Assembly: GCF_019352895.1 (NCBI RefSeq)
Contig: NZ_JAAAFX010000004.1
Coordinates: forward strand, 1,697,286-1,761,285
Origin: Variovorax boronicumulans
GTDB taxonomy: Bacteria > Pseudomonadota > Gammaproteobacteria > Burkholderiales > Burkholderiaceae_C
Length of the DNA: 64,000 bases
Direction: 5' to 3'
The notes below the pieces were generated by a model. That model ran no database searches and was not told the origin of the DNA. It saw nothing but the letters and a program-made list of their open reading frames with translations. Positions 54,029 through 63,781 of this stretch are shown piece after piece; position 1 is the stretch's first letter; the number at the start of each line of letters is the position of its first letter. Both the position numbers and the translations under genes were made by a program.

Positions 54029-54748
54029 TCAACCAGTTTTGACCTCTCCCGACGCCTGCGCCTCACGCCATGCACGGGCTTCGCTGAAATGTCCGCAGCC
54101 GATGAAGGGCACGGGCGGCCGCAGTGCGGACAGCGGCGAGGGATGGTTCGACATCAGCACCTTATGGCGCGCAACGTCGATCAACGCCCGCTTACTCTGG
54201 GCGTGCGCGCCCCAGAGCATGAAAACAACAGGTCGTTCGCCCTGCGCCACATGGCGGATCACGGCGTCGGTCAGCACTTCCCAGCCGCGGCCCGCATGGC
54301 TGGCCGGCTGCGCCTCCTCGACGGTGAGGCAGGTGTTGAGCAGCAGCACGCCGTGGGTCGCCCACTTCACCAGGCTGCCGCCCGGGTTCGGAAAGGGCGG
54401 CGGCGGCGTGCCCAGGTCGCGCTGCAGCTCCTTGAAGATGTTGCGCAGCGAGGGCGGCAGGGGCACACCCGGCGCCACCGAGAAGGACAGCCCTTCGGCC
54501 TGCCCGCGCCCGTGGTACGGGTCCTGTCCCAGGATCACCACCCGCACGTCCTCGGGCGGCGTGAGTTCCAGCGCCCGCAGCGGCTGCGGCGGGAAGATCA
54601 CCGCGCCAGCGTCGAGCCGTTCGCGCAGGAAGCCCTGCAGCTTCTGCCCCGCGGCGCCGGTGAAGAACGCGTCGACCAGCGGCTGCCAGCCCGGCGCCAC
54701 GGGCCATTCGGCGGGATCGCTGCTCGTCAGCTGATCCGGCCGGCTCAT
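54029..54748 (-). CDS. ung: Uracil-DNA glycosylase, family 1
   Basis: 239 residues. The water-activating motif GQDPYHG has Asp76, and the Leu-loop motif NHPSPLS has His202; [20 protein letters not shown] is also typical. It removes uracil from DNA. Start overlaps the trpC stop (ATGA), so it is translated from the trp transcript. Confidence 0.96.
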   Translation of the reverse strand: MSRPDQLTSSDPAEWPVAPGWQPLVDAFFTGAAGQKLQGFLRERLDAGAVIFPPQPLRALELTPPEDVRVVILGQDPYHGRGQAEGLSFSVAPGVPLPPSLRNIFKELQRDLGTPPPPFPNPGGSLVKWATHGVLLLNTCLTVEEAQPASHAGRGWEVLTDAVIRHVAQGERPVVFMLWGAHAQSKRALIDVARHKVLMSNHPSPLSALRPPVPFIGCGHFSEARAWREAQASGEVKTG

Positions 54749-55545
54749 TGGAACAACGTCGCCAGGGCTTCGCCGGGTTCGTCGGCGCGCATGAAGGCCT
54801 CGCCGACCAGGAAGGCCTGCACGCCCGCGGCGCGCAGCTGCGTGACATCGTCGCGCGTCGTGATGCCCGATTCGGTGACCAGGATGCGCTCGGCCGGCAC
54901 CTTCGCGCGCAGCGACAGCGTGGTCTGGATCGACACCTCGAAGCTGCGCAGGTTGCGGTTGTTGATGCCGATCAGCGGCGTCTTGAGCTGCAGCGCGCGA
55001 TCGAGCTCGGCCGCATCGTGCACCTCCACCAGCACCGCCATGCCCAGGCCCAGTGCGATGGCCTCGAAGTCGCGCATCTGCGCATCGTCGAGGCAGGCCG
55101 CGATCAGCAGCACCGCATCGGCGCCCATCGCGCGCGATTCGTAGAGCTGATACGGATCGACCATGAAGTCCTTGCGCAGCACCGGCAGGTCGCACGAGGC
55201 GCGGGCCTGCTTGAGGAAGTCGACGCTGCCCTGGAAGAACTGGCGGTCGGTCAGCACCGACAGGCAGGCCGCGCTCACGGTGCCGTCGCCCTCGGCATAG
55301 CTCTGCGCGATATCGGCCGGGATGAACTCGGCACGCAGCACGCCCTTGCTGGGGCTGGCCTTCTTGACCTCGGCGATCACCGCGGCCTGGCCGGCGGCGA
55401 TCTTGCGGCGCAGCGCGCCCACGAAGTCGCGCGTGAGCACGCGGCTCTCGGCGTCGAAGCGCACGGCCTCCAGCGGGCTGCGCTTCTTCGCGGCAGCGAT
55501 CTCTTCGTGCTTGACGGCCACGATCTTGTTCAGGATGTCGGACAT
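54745..55545 (-). CDS. trpC: Indole-3-glycerol phosphate synthase
   Basis: 266 residues, TIM barrel, converting carboxyphenylamino-deoxyribulose phosphate to indole-glycerol phosphate. Clear blocks are [56 protein letters not shown] and [11 protein letters not shown]. The E. coli-type fusion to TrpF is absent. It lies 31 bp after trpD. Confidence 0.97.
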   Translation of the reverse strand: MSDILNKIVAVKHEEIAAAKKRSPLEAVRFDAESRVLTRDFVGALRRKIAAGQAAVIAEVKKASPSKGVLRAEFIPADIAQSYAEGDGTVSAACLSVLTDRQFFQGSVDFLKQARASCDLPVLRKDFMVDPYQLYESRAMGADAVLLIAACLDDAQMRDFEAIALGLGMAVLVEVHDAAELDRALQLKTPLIGINNRNLRSFEVSIQTTLSLRAKVPAERILVTESGITTRDDVTQLRAAGVQAFLVGEAFMRADEPGEALATLFQ

Positions 55546-55576
55546 GGTTTCTTTCCTCTGTGCGCTGGGGTCTTTG

Positions 55577-56599
55577 TCAGACGGCCTGCGTGGCGGTGAC
55601 GAGTTGGGTCAGCTTGGCCTTGGCGGCGCCGCTCGTGATGGCGGTGCGCGCCTTCTCCACGCCGGCCGCGATCGAATCGACCACGTTGGCAGCGTACAGC
55701 GCCGCACCGGCGTTGAGCAGCACGATGTCGCGCGCCGCTCCCGGCTCGCCATCGAGCACGCCGCGCAGCATCGCCATCGATTGCTCGGGCGTCTCCACGC
55801 GCAGTGCACGGTTGCTGGACATCTGGAAGCCGAAGTCCTCGGGATGCAGTTCGAACTCGCGGATCTCGCCATTCCGGAGTTCGCCCACCATGGTGGCCGC
55901 GCCCAGCGATATCTCGTCCATGCCGTCGCGGCCGTAGACCACCAGCGCATGTTCGGCGCCCAGGCGCTGCAGCGCACGCACCTGGATGCCCACCAGGTCG
56001 GCATGGAACACGCCCATCAGGATGTTGGGTGCGCCGGCCGGATTGGTCAGCGGGCCCAGGATGTTGAAGATGGTCTTGATGCCCAGCTCCTTGCGCACCG
56101 GTGCCACGTTCTTCATGGCCGGATGGTGGTTGGGCGCGAACATGAAGCCGATGCCCACATCCGCGATGCACTTCGCGATCTGCTCGGGCTTCAGGTTGAT
56201 GTTGACGCCCAGCGCCTCCAGCACGTCGGCGCTGCCCGACTTGCTGCTCACGCTGCGCCCGCCGTGCTTGCTCACCTTGGCGCCGGCCGCGGCCGCGACG
56301 AACATCGAGCAGGTCGAGATGTTGAAGGTGTGCGAGCCGTCGCCGCCCGTGCCCACGATGTCGACCAGGTGCGTGGTGTCGGCCACCGGCACCTTGGTCG
56401 AGACCTCGCGCATCACCTGCGCGGCGGCGGTGATCTCGCCGATGGTTTCCTTCTTCACGCGCAGGCCGGTGATCAGCGCGGCCATCATCACGGGCGAGCA
56501 CTCGCCGCTCATGATGAGGCGCACGATGTGCAGCATCTCGTCGTGGAAGACTTCGCGGTGCTCGATGGTGCGCTGCAGCGCTTCCTGGGGGGTGATCAT
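55577..56599 (-). CDS. trpD: Anthranilate phosphoribosyltransferase
   Basis: 340 residues. The PRPP-binding motif [18 protein letters not shown], the [20 protein letters not shown] block and [12 protein letters not shown] are present. Second step of tryptophan synthesis. It lies 24 bp after lysE. Confidence 0.97.
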   Translation of the reverse strand: MITPQEALQRTIEHREVFHDEMLHIVRLIMSGECSPVMMAALITGLRVKKETIGEITAAAQVMREVSTKVPVADTTHLVDIVGTGGDGSHTFNISTCSMFVAAAAGAKVSKHGGRSVSSKSGSADVLEALGVNINLKPEQIAKCIADVGIGFMFAPNHHPAMKNVAPVRKELGIKTIFNILGPLTNPAGAPNILMGVFHADLVGIQVRALQRLGAEHALVVYGRDGMDEISLGAATMVGELRNGEIREFELHPEDFGFQMSSNRALRVETPEQSMAMLRGVLDGEPGAARDIVLLNAGAALYAANVVDSIAAGVEKARTAITSGAAKAKLTQLVTATQAV

Positions 56600-56623
56600 G
56601 AGAGAGGTCTCCTCGAGAGGGAA

Positions 56624-57286
56624 TCAGCGGCCGACGTGCACAGCGGGCGCATCGGTGAACGCAAGCTTGAGGCCGAAGCCGATGAACAGCACGCCGGCGA
56701 CGCGGTCGAGCCAGTGCAAGCCCTTCTGCACCGCGCCGCGGCGCGCCATCCAGCCGGCGGCCAGCGCCCAGCCGACGTTGACGGGAATGGCATTGAGATT
56801 GAACAGCACGCCCAGCAGCACGAAGTACAGGGCCTTGTGGTCTGCGCCCGGGGCGATGAACTGCGGCACGAAGGCCAGGAAGAACAGCGCCACCTTGGGG
56901 TTGAGCACGTTGGTCCAGAAGCCGCCGAGGAAGATCGCCTTGAGGCTGCGCTCGCCGCCCACGGCCACCGCCGCCTCGACCAGGTCCGCGGGCGGCCTGG
57001 CACGCGACAGCACCATGCGCACGCCCAGGTACAGCAGGTAGGCCGCGCCGATGACCTTGAGCACCGTGAAGGCGGCCGCCGAGGTCGCCATCAGCGTGCC
57101 GACGCCGACCGCCGCCGCGAAGATATGGACGAAGCACCCGGCCGTGATGCCCAGGCCGGCCACGATGCCCGCGCGCACGCCGGTGCGCAGCGAATTCGAC
57201 ACGATGTACAGCACGTCGGGCCCGGGCGTGAGGTTCAGCAGCCAGCCGGCGGCAATGAAGGCGAGCAGATGGGGAAGATCGGGCAT
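56624..57286 (-). CDS. LysE/RhtB-family amino acid exporter
   Basis: 220 residues, six membrane helices. The family start LLAFIAAGWLLNLTPGPDVLY and the GFWTNVLNPKVALFFLAFVP block are clear. It exports an amino acid or homoserine lactone-like compound; which one cannot be seen. It is embedded in the trp cluster, 16 bp after the threonine aldolase gene, so threonine or aromatic amino acid export is possible. The ATG at 57286 has AGGGA upstream. Confidence 0.9.
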   Translation of the reverse strand: MPDLPHLLAFIAAGWLLNLTPGPDVLYIVSNSLRTGVRAGIVAGLGITAGCFVHIFAAAVGVGTLMATSAAAFTVLKVIGAAYLLYLGVRMVLSRARPPADLVEAAVAVGGERSLKAIFLGGFWTNVLNPKVALFFLAFVPQFIAPGADHKALYFVLLGVLFNLNAIPVNVGWALAAGWMARRGAVQKGLHWLDRVAGVLFIGFGLKLAFTDAPAVHVGR

Positions 57287-57302
57287 CGCGCTTTCCCTGG
57301 GC

Positions 57303-58361
57303 TCAGGCGTTGAGGAATCCGCGGATCGCGGCCACGGCCCGATCGACGCCTGCGGCATCGACGTCGAGGTGCGTCACGAAGCGCAGCCGGTAGAGGCCGG
57401 TCGCGAGGATGCCCTGGCCGTTGAGGCTCGCAAGCAGCTCCGACGAGCGCGCCTGGGCGGCGCCCGTGAGGTCGACGAACACGATGTTGGTGTGCGGTGC
57501 CTCGACCGTCAGGCCCTCGATGCCTTCGAGTCCTTGCGCCAGGCGCCGGGCCAGTGCGTGGTCGTCGGCCAGGCGGTCGATGTGGTGGTCGAGCGCGTGC
57601 GAAGCCGCCGCCGCCAGCAGCCCGGCCTGGCGCATGCCGCCGCCCGCCATCTTGCGGATGCGGTGCGCCCGCGCAATGAACTCGCGCGAACCCAGCAGCG
57701 CCGAGCCGACGGGCGCGCCCAGGCCCTTGCTGAAGCACACCGACACGCTGTCGAAGCACTGTGCGATGCGGCGTGCTTCGGCGCGGATGTCGGTGCTGTC
57801 GTTCAACGCCGCCTGTGCGGTCGCGGCATTGAAGAGCCGCGCACCATCGAGGTGGCGCTGCAGCCCCTTGCGCCTGGCCAGATCCGTCGCGGCCTGCAGG
57901 TAGTCGAAGGGCAGCAGCTTGCCGCCCAGCGTGTTCTCCAGCGCCAGCAGCTTCGTGCGCGCGAAGTGCGCGTCGTCGGGCTTGATGGCTGCCTCGATCT
58001 GCGCGAGCGGCAGCGTGCCGTCGGGCGCATGGTCGAGTGGCTGTGGCTGCACGCTGCCGAACACGGCCGCACCACCGCCTTCCCAACGGTAGCAATGTGC
58101 CTGCTGGCCGACGATGTACTCGTCGCCCCGGCCGCAATGCGACAGGAGCGCGCACAGGTTGCTCTGCGTGCCGGTCGGCACGAACAGCGCGGCCTCGAAG
58201 CCCAGCAGCGCCGCGATCTTTTCCTGCAGCGCGTTGACGCTCGGGTCGGTGCCGAAGACGTCGTCGCCCAGGGGCGCGGCCATCATGGCCTCGCGCATCG
58301 CGGGCGTGGGCTGCGTGACGGTGTCGCTGCGCAGATCGACGATGGAGGTGCGGTCGGTCAT
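57303..58361 (-). CDS. ltaE: Low-specificity L-threonine aldolase
   Basis: 352 residues, fold-type I PLP enzyme that splits threonine or allo-threonine to glycine and acetaldehyde. It starts VDLRSDTVTQPTPAMREAM; the GDDVFGTDPSVNALQ loop, HLDGARLFNAA and the PLP Lys212 in VCFSKGLGAPVGS are all present. It lies 6 bp after trpG. Confidence 0.94.
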   Translation of the reverse strand: MTDRTSIVDLRSDTVTQPTPAMREAMMAAPLGDDVFGTDPSVNALQEKIAALLGFEAALFVPTGTQSNLCALLSHCGRGDEYIVGQQAHCYRWEGGGAAVFGSVQPQPLDHAPDGTLPLAQIEAAIKPDDAHFARTKLLALENTLGGKLLPFDYLQAATDLARRKGLQRHLDGARLFNAATAQAALNDSTDIRAEARRIAQCFDSVSVCFSKGLGAPVGSALLGSREFIARAHRIRKMAGGGMRQAGLLAAAASHALDHHIDRLADDHALARRLAQGLEGIEGLTVEAPHTNIVFVDLTGAAQARSSELLASLNGQGILATGLYRLRFVTHLDVDAAGVDRAVAAIRGFLNA

Positions 58362-58367
58362 GGTCGG

Positions 58368-58952
58368 TCAGTCCAGGAAGTTCTTGAGCATGGCGTGGCC
58401 GTGCTCGGTGAGGATCGATTCGGGATGGAACTGCACGCCTTCGATGCGCACGTCGTGCGCGAAGCCGGTGTGCCGCACGCCCATGATCTCGCCGTCGTCG
58501 GTCCAGGCCGTGACGGCCAGCGCCGCAGGGCAGCTCGCGCGCTCGATCGACAGCGAGTGGTAGCGGTTGACGGTGAAGCGCTCAGGCAACCCCGCGAACA
58601 CGCCCTCTTGCGTGGTCGTGATCTCGCTGGTCTTGCCGTGCATCAGTTGCTGGGCCCGCACGATCTGGCCGCCGAAGGCCGCGCCGATGGCCTGGTGGCC
58701 CAGGCACACGCCGAGGATCGGCAGCTGGCCCGCGAAGGCCTGGATGGCCGCCACCGACACGCCGGCTTCGGCCGGAGAACACGGTCCCGGCGAAATCACC
58801 AGCCGCGCCACACCGCCCGCGATGCGCTGGGCGATCTGCGCCACGTCGATCTCGTCGTTGCGCACCACCTCCACTTCCGCCCCCAGCTCGCCGAAGTACT
58901 GGACGATGTTGTAGGTGAAGGAGTCGTAGTTGTCGATCATCAGCAGTTTCAT
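58368..58952 (-). CDS. trpG: Anthranilate synthase component II (glutamine amidotransferase)
   Basis: 194 residues. The class I amidotransferase motifs are [12 protein letters not shown], the nucleophile Cys in [12 protein letters not shown] and the His-Glu in [13 protein letters not shown]. It supplies ammonia to TrpE; the same subunit may also serve aminodeoxychorismate synthase. The start overlaps the stop of the GxxExxY gene (ATGA). Confidence 0.96.
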   Translation of the reverse strand: MKLLMIDNYDSFTYNIVQYFGELGAEVEVVRNDEIDVAQIAQRIAGGVARLVISPGPCSPAEAGVSVAAIQAFAGQLPILGVCLGHQAIGAAFGGQIVRAQQLMHGKTSEITTTQEGVFAGLPERFTVNRYHSLSIERASCPAALAVTAWTDDGEIMGVRHTGFAHDVRIEGVQFHPESILTEHGHAMLKNFLD

Positions 58953-59341
58953 GGCTTGCTCACAATCCGGTGCACGCCCTTCACCACGGGAAAGACGTTG
59001 AAGTTGATCAGCAGGCCCAGCTTGAGGCCCGACAGCCGCAGCGCGGCCAGCACCTGCGCGCGGTGCAGGTCGGTCAGCACGTCGACCGCCTTGAGCTCGA
59101 CGATGACCGACTGCTCGATGATGAAGCCCGCGCGGTACACCTCGCCCAGCGAACGGCCCTTGTAGCTGGCCGAGAGCGCGACGTCGCGCGTGAAGCCGAT
59201 CTCGCGTTCGGCCAGCTCGATGGCCAGCGCGGCCGCATAGGCGGCCTCGTCGAGGCCCGTGCCGAGCACGCGCTGCACTTCGACCGCCGCGCCGATGATC
59301 TCGTGCGAAAAGTCGTTCTGAATATCGGGTGCGGAGCTCAT
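58949..59341 (-). CDS. GxxExxY protein
   Basis: 130 residues. The family signature GxxExxY is Gly29-L-D-Glu32-A-A-Tyr35, followed by an acidic/Lys nuclease-like core ([16 protein letters not shown]) as in small PD-(D/E)XK-type proteins. Biochemical function is unknown. Both ends overlap neighbours by 4 bp (ATGA with trpE and trpG), so it is fully coupled inside the trp operon. There is no hint of a recent insertion in base composition. Confidence 0.88.
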   Translation of the reverse strand: MSSAPDIQNDFSHEIIGAAVEVQRVLGTGLDEAAYAAALAIELAEREIGFTRDVALSASYKGRSLGEVYRAGFIIEQSVIVELKAVDVLTDLHRAQVLAALRLSGLKLGLLINFNVFPVVKGVHRIVSKP

Positions 59342-60840
59342 TCCAGGCCTTCCTCGACCAGTTCGGCCGCCCGCAGGAGTGCGCGCGCCTTGGCCTCTGT
59401 TTCTTTCCATTCCAGCTCGGGCACCGAGTCCGCCACCACACCGGCCGCGGCCTGCACGTGCAGCATCTGGTCCTTCACGATGCCGGTGCGGATCGCGATG
59501 GCCACGTCCATGTCGCCCGCGTAGCTGATGTAGCCGCAGGCGCCGCCGTAGAGGCCGCGCTTGGTGGGCTCGAGCTGGTCGATGAGTTCCATCGCATGCA
59601 CCTTGGGCGCGCCGGTCAGCGTGCCGGCCGGGAACGTGGCCTTGAGCACGTCGATGGCGGTCATGCCGTCCTTCAGCGTGCCTTCGACGTTGCTCACGAT
59701 GTGCATCACGTGGCTGTAGCGCTCGACCGCGAAGGCCTCGGTGACCTTCACGGTGCCGGTCTTGGCGATGCGGCCGATGTCGTTGCGCGCGAGGTCGATC
59801 AGCATCACGTGCTCGGCGCGCTCCTTCGGGTCGTTGATCAGTTCCACCTCGGCCGCCTTGTCGAGCTCAATCGAGGCGCCGCGCGGGCGGGTGCCGGCCA
59901 GCGGGCGGATGGTGATCTTCTGCTCGCCGTCGTCGGTGTTCTCCTGGCGCACCAGGATCTCGGGCGAGGCGCCCACCACATGGAAATCGCCCAGGTGGTA
60001 GTAGTACATGTAGGGCGAGGGGTTCAGCGAACGCAGCGCGCGGTACAGCGACAGCGGCGACTCGGTGTAGCGCTTGCTGATGCGCTGGCCGACCTGCACC
60101 TGCATGAAGTCGCCGGCGGCGATCATCTCCTTGGCGCGCTCGACGGCCGCGATGTAGTCGGCCTTGGCGAAGCTGCGCTCGGCCGGATGCGCCTGCGTGG
60201 GTTTCACGACCGGCGCGCTGACCGAGTACTTGAGCTTTTCCTTGAGTTCGCGCAGGCGGCGCTTGGCATTCGCATAGGCCTCGGGCTGCTTCGGGTCGGC
60301 ATAGACGATCAGGTACAGCTTGCCCGACAGGCTGTCGATGACCGCCAGCTCCTCGCACTGCAGCAGCAGGATGTCGGGGCAGCCCAGCGTGTCGGGCGGG
60401 CAGCTCTGCTCGAGCTTGCGCTCGATGTGGCGCACGGTGTCGTAGCCGAAGTAGCCGGCGAGGCCGCCGCAGAAGCGCGGCAGGCCGGGCCGCAGCGCGA
60501 CCTTGAAACGCTTCTGGTACGCAGCGATGAAATCGAGCGGATTGCCTGTGGCCGTCTCCACCACCTGGCCGTTGGTCAGGACCTCGGTCTTCGCCTCGGC
60601 GCCGAAACCGGTGGCACGCAGCAGGGTCCTGGCGGGCAGGCCGATGAAGCTGTAGCGCCCGAAGCGCTCGCCACCCACCACGGATTCGAGCAGGAAGCTG
60701 TGCTTGCCGCCGCCCTCCGAATGGGCCAGCTTGAGGTACAGCGACAGCGGCGTCTCGAGGTCGGCGAAGGCCTCGGCCATCAGCGGAATGCGGTTGTAGC
60801 CCTGAGCGCTGAGGCTCTTGAATTCAAGTTCGGTGATCAC
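59338..60840 (-). CDS. trpE: Anthranilate synthase component I
   Basis: 500 residues. The chorismate-binding domain is clear: [49 protein letters not shown] and [19 protein letters not shown]. The N-terminal LLES-type element ([20 protein letters not shown]) is the Trp feedback site. The start is GTG at 60840 with GGAG upstream. First structural gene of the cluster. Confidence 0.96.
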   Translation of the reverse strand: MITELEFKSLSAQGYNRIPLMAEAFADLETPLSLYLKLAHSEGGGKHSFLLESVVGGERFGRYSFIGLPARTLLRATGFGAEAKTEVLTNGQVVETATGNPLDFIAAYQKRFKVALRPGLPRFCGGLAGYFGYDTVRHIERKLEQSCPPDTLGCPDILLLQCEELAVIDSLSGKLYLIVYADPKQPEAYANAKRRLRELKEKLKYSVSAPVVKPTQAHPAERSFAKADYIAAVERAKEMIAAGDFMQVQVGQRISKRYTESPLSLYRALRSLNPSPYMYYYHLGDFHVVGASPEILVRQENTDDGEQKITIRPLAGTRPRGASIELDKAAEVELINDPKERAEHVMLIDLARNDIGRIAKTGTVKVTEAFAVERYSHVMHIVSNVEGTLKDGMTAIDVLKATFPAGTLTGAPKVHAMELIDQLEPTKRGLYGGACGYISYAGDMDVAIAIRTGIVKDQMLHVQAAAGVVADSVPELEWKETEAKARALLRAAELVEEGLE

Positions 60841-60961
60841 GGATTCGTTCTCCAATGGCCTGCCGACGCGTCTTCGGCCGGAGGCAAGGTCATTCACAGG
60901 GGGGTCCGGCGTCGTCGAGTATGTGTCGAGCCGGAACCGCGGGCGCACGGCGTGCGCCGTG

Positions 60962-61031
60962 CCATCAAACAGTCAGCGATGGATGGCGACGCCAGGGCCA
61001 GGCTCCCCGGCTGCCTTCACCTGTTTGATGG
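60962..61031 (-). promoter_or_regulatory. trp leader inverted repeat (candidate attenuator stem)
   Basis: CTGTTTGATGG and CCATCAAACAG form a perfect 11-bp inverted repeat with a 48-base spacer that holds both Trp codons of the leader peptide. A second hairpin (GGCACGGCG/CGCCGTGC type) follows at once on the minus strand. There is no T-run. Confidence 0.5.
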
Positions 61032-61048
61032 ATGTGATGAACGAACAT
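60965..61048 (-). CDS. trpL: Candidate trp leader peptide
   Basis: A 27-codon frame starting MFVHHIHQTG and containing Trp17-Pro-Trp19 (AWPWRR), 124 bp upstream of trpE on the same strand. Two Trp codons this close in a short leader fit ribosome-mediated attenuation. No strong ribosome site is visible, which lowers confidence. An inverted repeat brackets the Trp codons. Confidence 0.55.
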   Translation of the reverse strand: MFVHHIHQTGEGSRGAWPWRRHPSLTV

Positions 61049-61179
61049 GTGGCCGGGAGTTTAGCCCACGAAAACGGCCCAAGGTGCAAGCGGGGGCTTC
61101 AGGGTTCCCCCGGAGCGCGCCCGGAAGGCGAAACGATAGATTCGCACGACCGTTCGCAAAAGACCCAGGAGGTGCCTTC

Positions 61180-61782
61180 ATGCCCCGTGTTCCGCTCCCC
61201 GCCCTGTGCTGCCGGCTCGCGCTGACGGCCTGCCTGGGCCTGGCCGCGCTTGGCGCCTCGGCGGCGCCCGTCGACGTGGCCGGCGTCAGGCTCGAAGACC
61301 GCTTGGCGCTGGCCGGCAGCCCGCTGCAGCTCAATGGCGCGGGCGTGCGCTACAAGGCCGTGTTCAAGGTCTACACGGCCGGCCTGTACCTGGGGCAGAA
61401 GGCATCGACCGCCGAAGAGGTGCTGGCCGCGGCGGGACCCAAGCGCGTGGCCATCACCATGCTGCGCGACATCGACGCCAACGAACTGGGCAAGCTGTTC
61501 ACCAAGGGCGTGGAAGAGAACTCGCCGCGCAGCGACATGGTCAACCTCATCCCCGGCCTGCTGCGCATGGGCCAGATGTTCGCCGACCAGAAGCAGCTCA
61601 AGGCCGGCGACACCTTCACCATCGACTGGCTGCCCGGCACCGGCACGCTGATCACGGTGCGCGGCGTGCCGCAGCCCGAACCGGTCAAGGAGCCGGCCTT
61701 CTACAACGCGCTGCTGCGCATCTGGCTGGGACCGAGCCCGGCCGACTGGAAGCTCAAGGACGCGCTGCTGGGCAAGCCGTAG
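61180..61782 (+). CDS. Secreted chalcone isomerase-fold protein
   Basis: 200 residues with a cleavable signal (ACLGLAALGASAAP) and a chalcone-isomerase-like domain (VRYKAVFKVYTAGLYLGQKA, KRVAITMLRDIDANELGKLF, FTIDWLPGTGTLITV). Bacterial members probably bind a hydrophobic ligand and lack proven enzyme activity. Excellent AGGAGGT ribosome site seven bases before the ATG at 61180. Confidence 0.88.
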   Translation: MPRVPLPALCCRLALTACLGLAALGASAAPVDVAGVRLEDRLALAGSPLQLNGAGVRYKAVFKVYTAGLYLGQKASTAEEVLAAAGPKRVAITMLRDIDANELGKLFTKGVEENSPRSDMVNLIPGLLRMGQMFADQKQLKAGDTFTIDWLPGTGTLITVRGVPQPEPVKEPAFYNALLRIWLGPSPADWKLKDALLGKP

Positions 61783-61789
61783 CGCCGGC

Positions 61790-62461
61790 TCAGGCGGCCG
61801 CGAGCTCGGCCAGCGAATCGACGAAGCCGTCGGCGTCCACGCCGCGCACCGGCTCGCCATGGTTGTAGCCGTAGCTCACCAGCACCACCGGGCAGCCCGC
61901 GGCGCGCGCCGCGCGCGCATCGTTGCTCGAGTCGCCGACCATCAGCGTGCGCGCGGGCACGGTGCCCAGCGCCTCGCAGGTCTTGAGCAGCGGCAGCGGA
62001 TCGGGCTTCTTGCGCGCGAAGGCATCGCCGCCGAACACCTGCTCGAAGAAGCCGTCGAGCCCCTTGGCCGCCAGCAGCGGCACGGCGAAGGCCTGGGGCT
62101 TGTTGGTCAGGCAGGCCAGCCGCAGGCCGCGCGCGCGCAGGGCCTGCAGGCCGTCGATCACACCCGCATAGAGCGCCGAGTGCTGGCCGTTGATCGCGAT
62201 GTAGTGGTGCTGGTAGCGCGCGAAGGCGCGCTCGTAGAGCGCCGCGTCCGCGCCCACATGCGCCAGCACCGACTGCACGAGGTGCTCGGACCCCTTGCCG
62301 ACCCTCTTTTCGACGGCCTGCGCGTGGACGGCCGGCTGGCCGAGGTCGGCCAGCATCGCGTTGAGCGCGGCTACGAAATCGCCGAGGGTGTCGACCATCG
62401 TGCCGTCGAGGTCGACGATGGCGGCATCGAAATCCGAGAGGTTCAGGCGTGGAGCATTCAA
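61790..62461 (-). CDS. gph: Phosphoglycolate phosphatase (HAD superfamily)
   Basis: 223 residues. HAD motif I DLDGTMVDT, motif II in RLACLTNKP, motif III Lys in FARKKPDPLPLL and motif IV GDSSNDARAARAAG. It clears 2-phosphoglycolate. The start is TTG at 62461 (MNAPRLNLSD); the frame stays open far upstream but no ATG nearby fits. It converges on the chalcone isomerase-fold gene with an 7-bp gap. Confidence 0.9.
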   Translation of the reverse strand: MNAPRLNLSDFDAAIVDLDGTMVDTLGDFVAALNAMLADLGQPAVHAQAVEKRVGKGSEHLVQSVLAHVGADAALYERAFARYQHHYIAINGQHSALYAGVIDGLQALRARGLRLACLTNKPQAFAVPLLAAKGLDGFFEQVFGGDAFARKKPDPLPLLKTCEALGTVPARTLMVGDSSNDARAARAAGCPVVLVSYGYNHGEPVRGVDADGFVDSLAELAAA

Positions 62462-62550
62462 AGCGGGCCGATCGAGTTCAGGACGTGAAGCGGCGCAACG
62501 CCACAGACGTTGCGCGTGGAGCCCGCATTCTCGATCAGCCGGCCGTCGGC

Positions 62551-62677
62551 TCAGAACGTGTGAAGGAACCGTCGCGAGCGCCCCGAGCCTGCATCGAGGA
62601 CCGGAGCCGCACTCCCGTGCGCTGAGGACCGCGGGTGCGGGATCGGGGTGCGCAGCAGGTTCATTCACACGTTCTCA
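62551..62677. repeat. Imperfect 20-bp inverted repeat enclosing about 87 bp
   Basis: TCAGAACGTGTGAAGGAACC at the left and GGTTCATTCACACGTTCTCA at the right pair in 18 of 20 positions. The right arm includes the stop codon of the M14-like gene. The enclosed 87 bp are GC-rich with no frame of note. It could be a small non-autonomous element or a long-armed terminator. Confidence 0.5.
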
Positions 62678-63760
62678 GTCCCGCATGCCGCACAAGGCCT
62701 GCAGCACCGCGGTCCGGGCCTGCCCCAGCACCATGCCGCGCCAGTCGTCGGCATCGCCGTAGAAGGCCTCGCGCATGGCGGCCTTGACGGCGGCCGCCTG
62801 TTCGGCCGACGCATCGCCCTTGCGGCGGTTCAGCCAGTGGTCGCCGCGCACCGCATCGAGCACCGGCAGCACGGGCACCGTGCCGTACTCCAGCGCCACG
62901 CTGGCCTGTTCGGCCCCGGGGCAGGCTTGCGCCAGCAGCAGGCTGATCGGTCCGCTGACCGGCGCGGACTTCGAGGTGGTCTCGCTGAGCGAGAACACGT
63001 CGGCGCCCCAGCAGCGGCGCGCGAAGGGCAGCTCGGTGACGGCGCCGGTGTGGATCTTCTCGGCATGGCCGCGCGGCCCCAGGCCGGTGTGGATGTCGAG
63101 CCAGACCACGCTGCGCTTGCCGCGGCCGTGCGTCTCCAGGATCTGCTGCAGCGTGCGCAGGCTCCAGGCCCGTTCGGCGCCGCCATAGAACAGGCCTTCG
63201 GGATGGTCGTACTGGCCCAGCGTGACCGCGAACTGGTAGGCCTGCTCGCCGCGCGCCTGGATGAAGTCGGCCAGCGCCTGGCGGTTGGCCGCGGTGGGTG
63301 GCCACTCGGCGGGCAGCAGCAGGTCGTGCAGCTCGGCATAGCCCGGATTGGCCGGACGCGGGCGCGCGAAGTCGACGCAGTTGCGGTTGAGGTCGATGTT
63401 GTCCTCGTTGACGCGCCGCAGGTGCGAGAAACCGTAGGGGTTGACCGCATGCACCAGCAGCAGCGCGATGCCCTCGGCCGCGAGCCGGCCGTGCAGTTCG
63501 GTGTCGTGCAGCAGCGCGACCTGGCTGCCCGAGCCGCAGAAGCCTTCGGGGCCGTGCGTGCCGGAAGTCATCACGATCAGGCGCGTGGCATCGGCCGGTC
63601 CGAGCAGCGCGGCGTCCATCGACAGCACTTCGCCCTGCGCGCCCCGATGGCCTTCGAGCACATGGGTCTGGAGTTCGGCGCCGGCGGTGCGCACGCCCGC
63701 GCGAAATTTGGCGCGCGCGTCGTCGTAGGTGCTGCCGAAGCATTCGGTGGTGGTGGGCAT
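62675..63760 (-). CDS. M14-family-like metallopeptidase (DUF2817 type)
   Basis: 361 residues, cytoplasmic. The zinc motif is His69-xx-Glu72 in TSGTHGPEGFCGSGSQ, with a third ligand His in VVWLDIHTGLGPRGH. The substrate-binding block NPYGFSHLRRVNEDNIDLNR is the DUF2817 hallmark. Substrate unknown; relatives are carboxypeptidase-like deacylases. It is 21 bp after the truncated transporter gene, so the two probably form an operon. Confidence 0.85.
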   Translation of the reverse strand: MPTTTECFGSTYDDARAKFRAGVRTAGAELQTHVLEGHRGAQGEVLSMDAALLGPADATRLIVMTSGTHGPEGFCGSGSQVALLHDTELHGRLAAEGIALLLVHAVNPYGFSHLRRVNEDNIDLNRNCVDFARPRPANPGYAELHDLLLPAEWPPTAANRQALADFIQARGEQAYQFAVTLGQYDHPEGLFYGGAERAWSLRTLQQILETHGRGKRSVVWLDIHTGLGPRGHAEKIHTGAVTELPFARRCWGADVFSLSETTSKSAPVSGPISLLLAQACPGAEQASVALEYGTVPVLPVLDAVRGDHWLNRRKGDASAEQAAAVKAAMREAFYGDADDWRGMVLGQARTAVLQALCGMRD

Positions 63761-63781
63761 GGGATCTTTCCTTTGTCGTTT

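Noticed and set aside
59329..61782. An 817-codon plus-strand frame ending in the chalcone isomerase-fold gene
   Set aside because: Most of it mirrors trpE; the real start at 61180 has an ideal ribosome site and a signal peptide.
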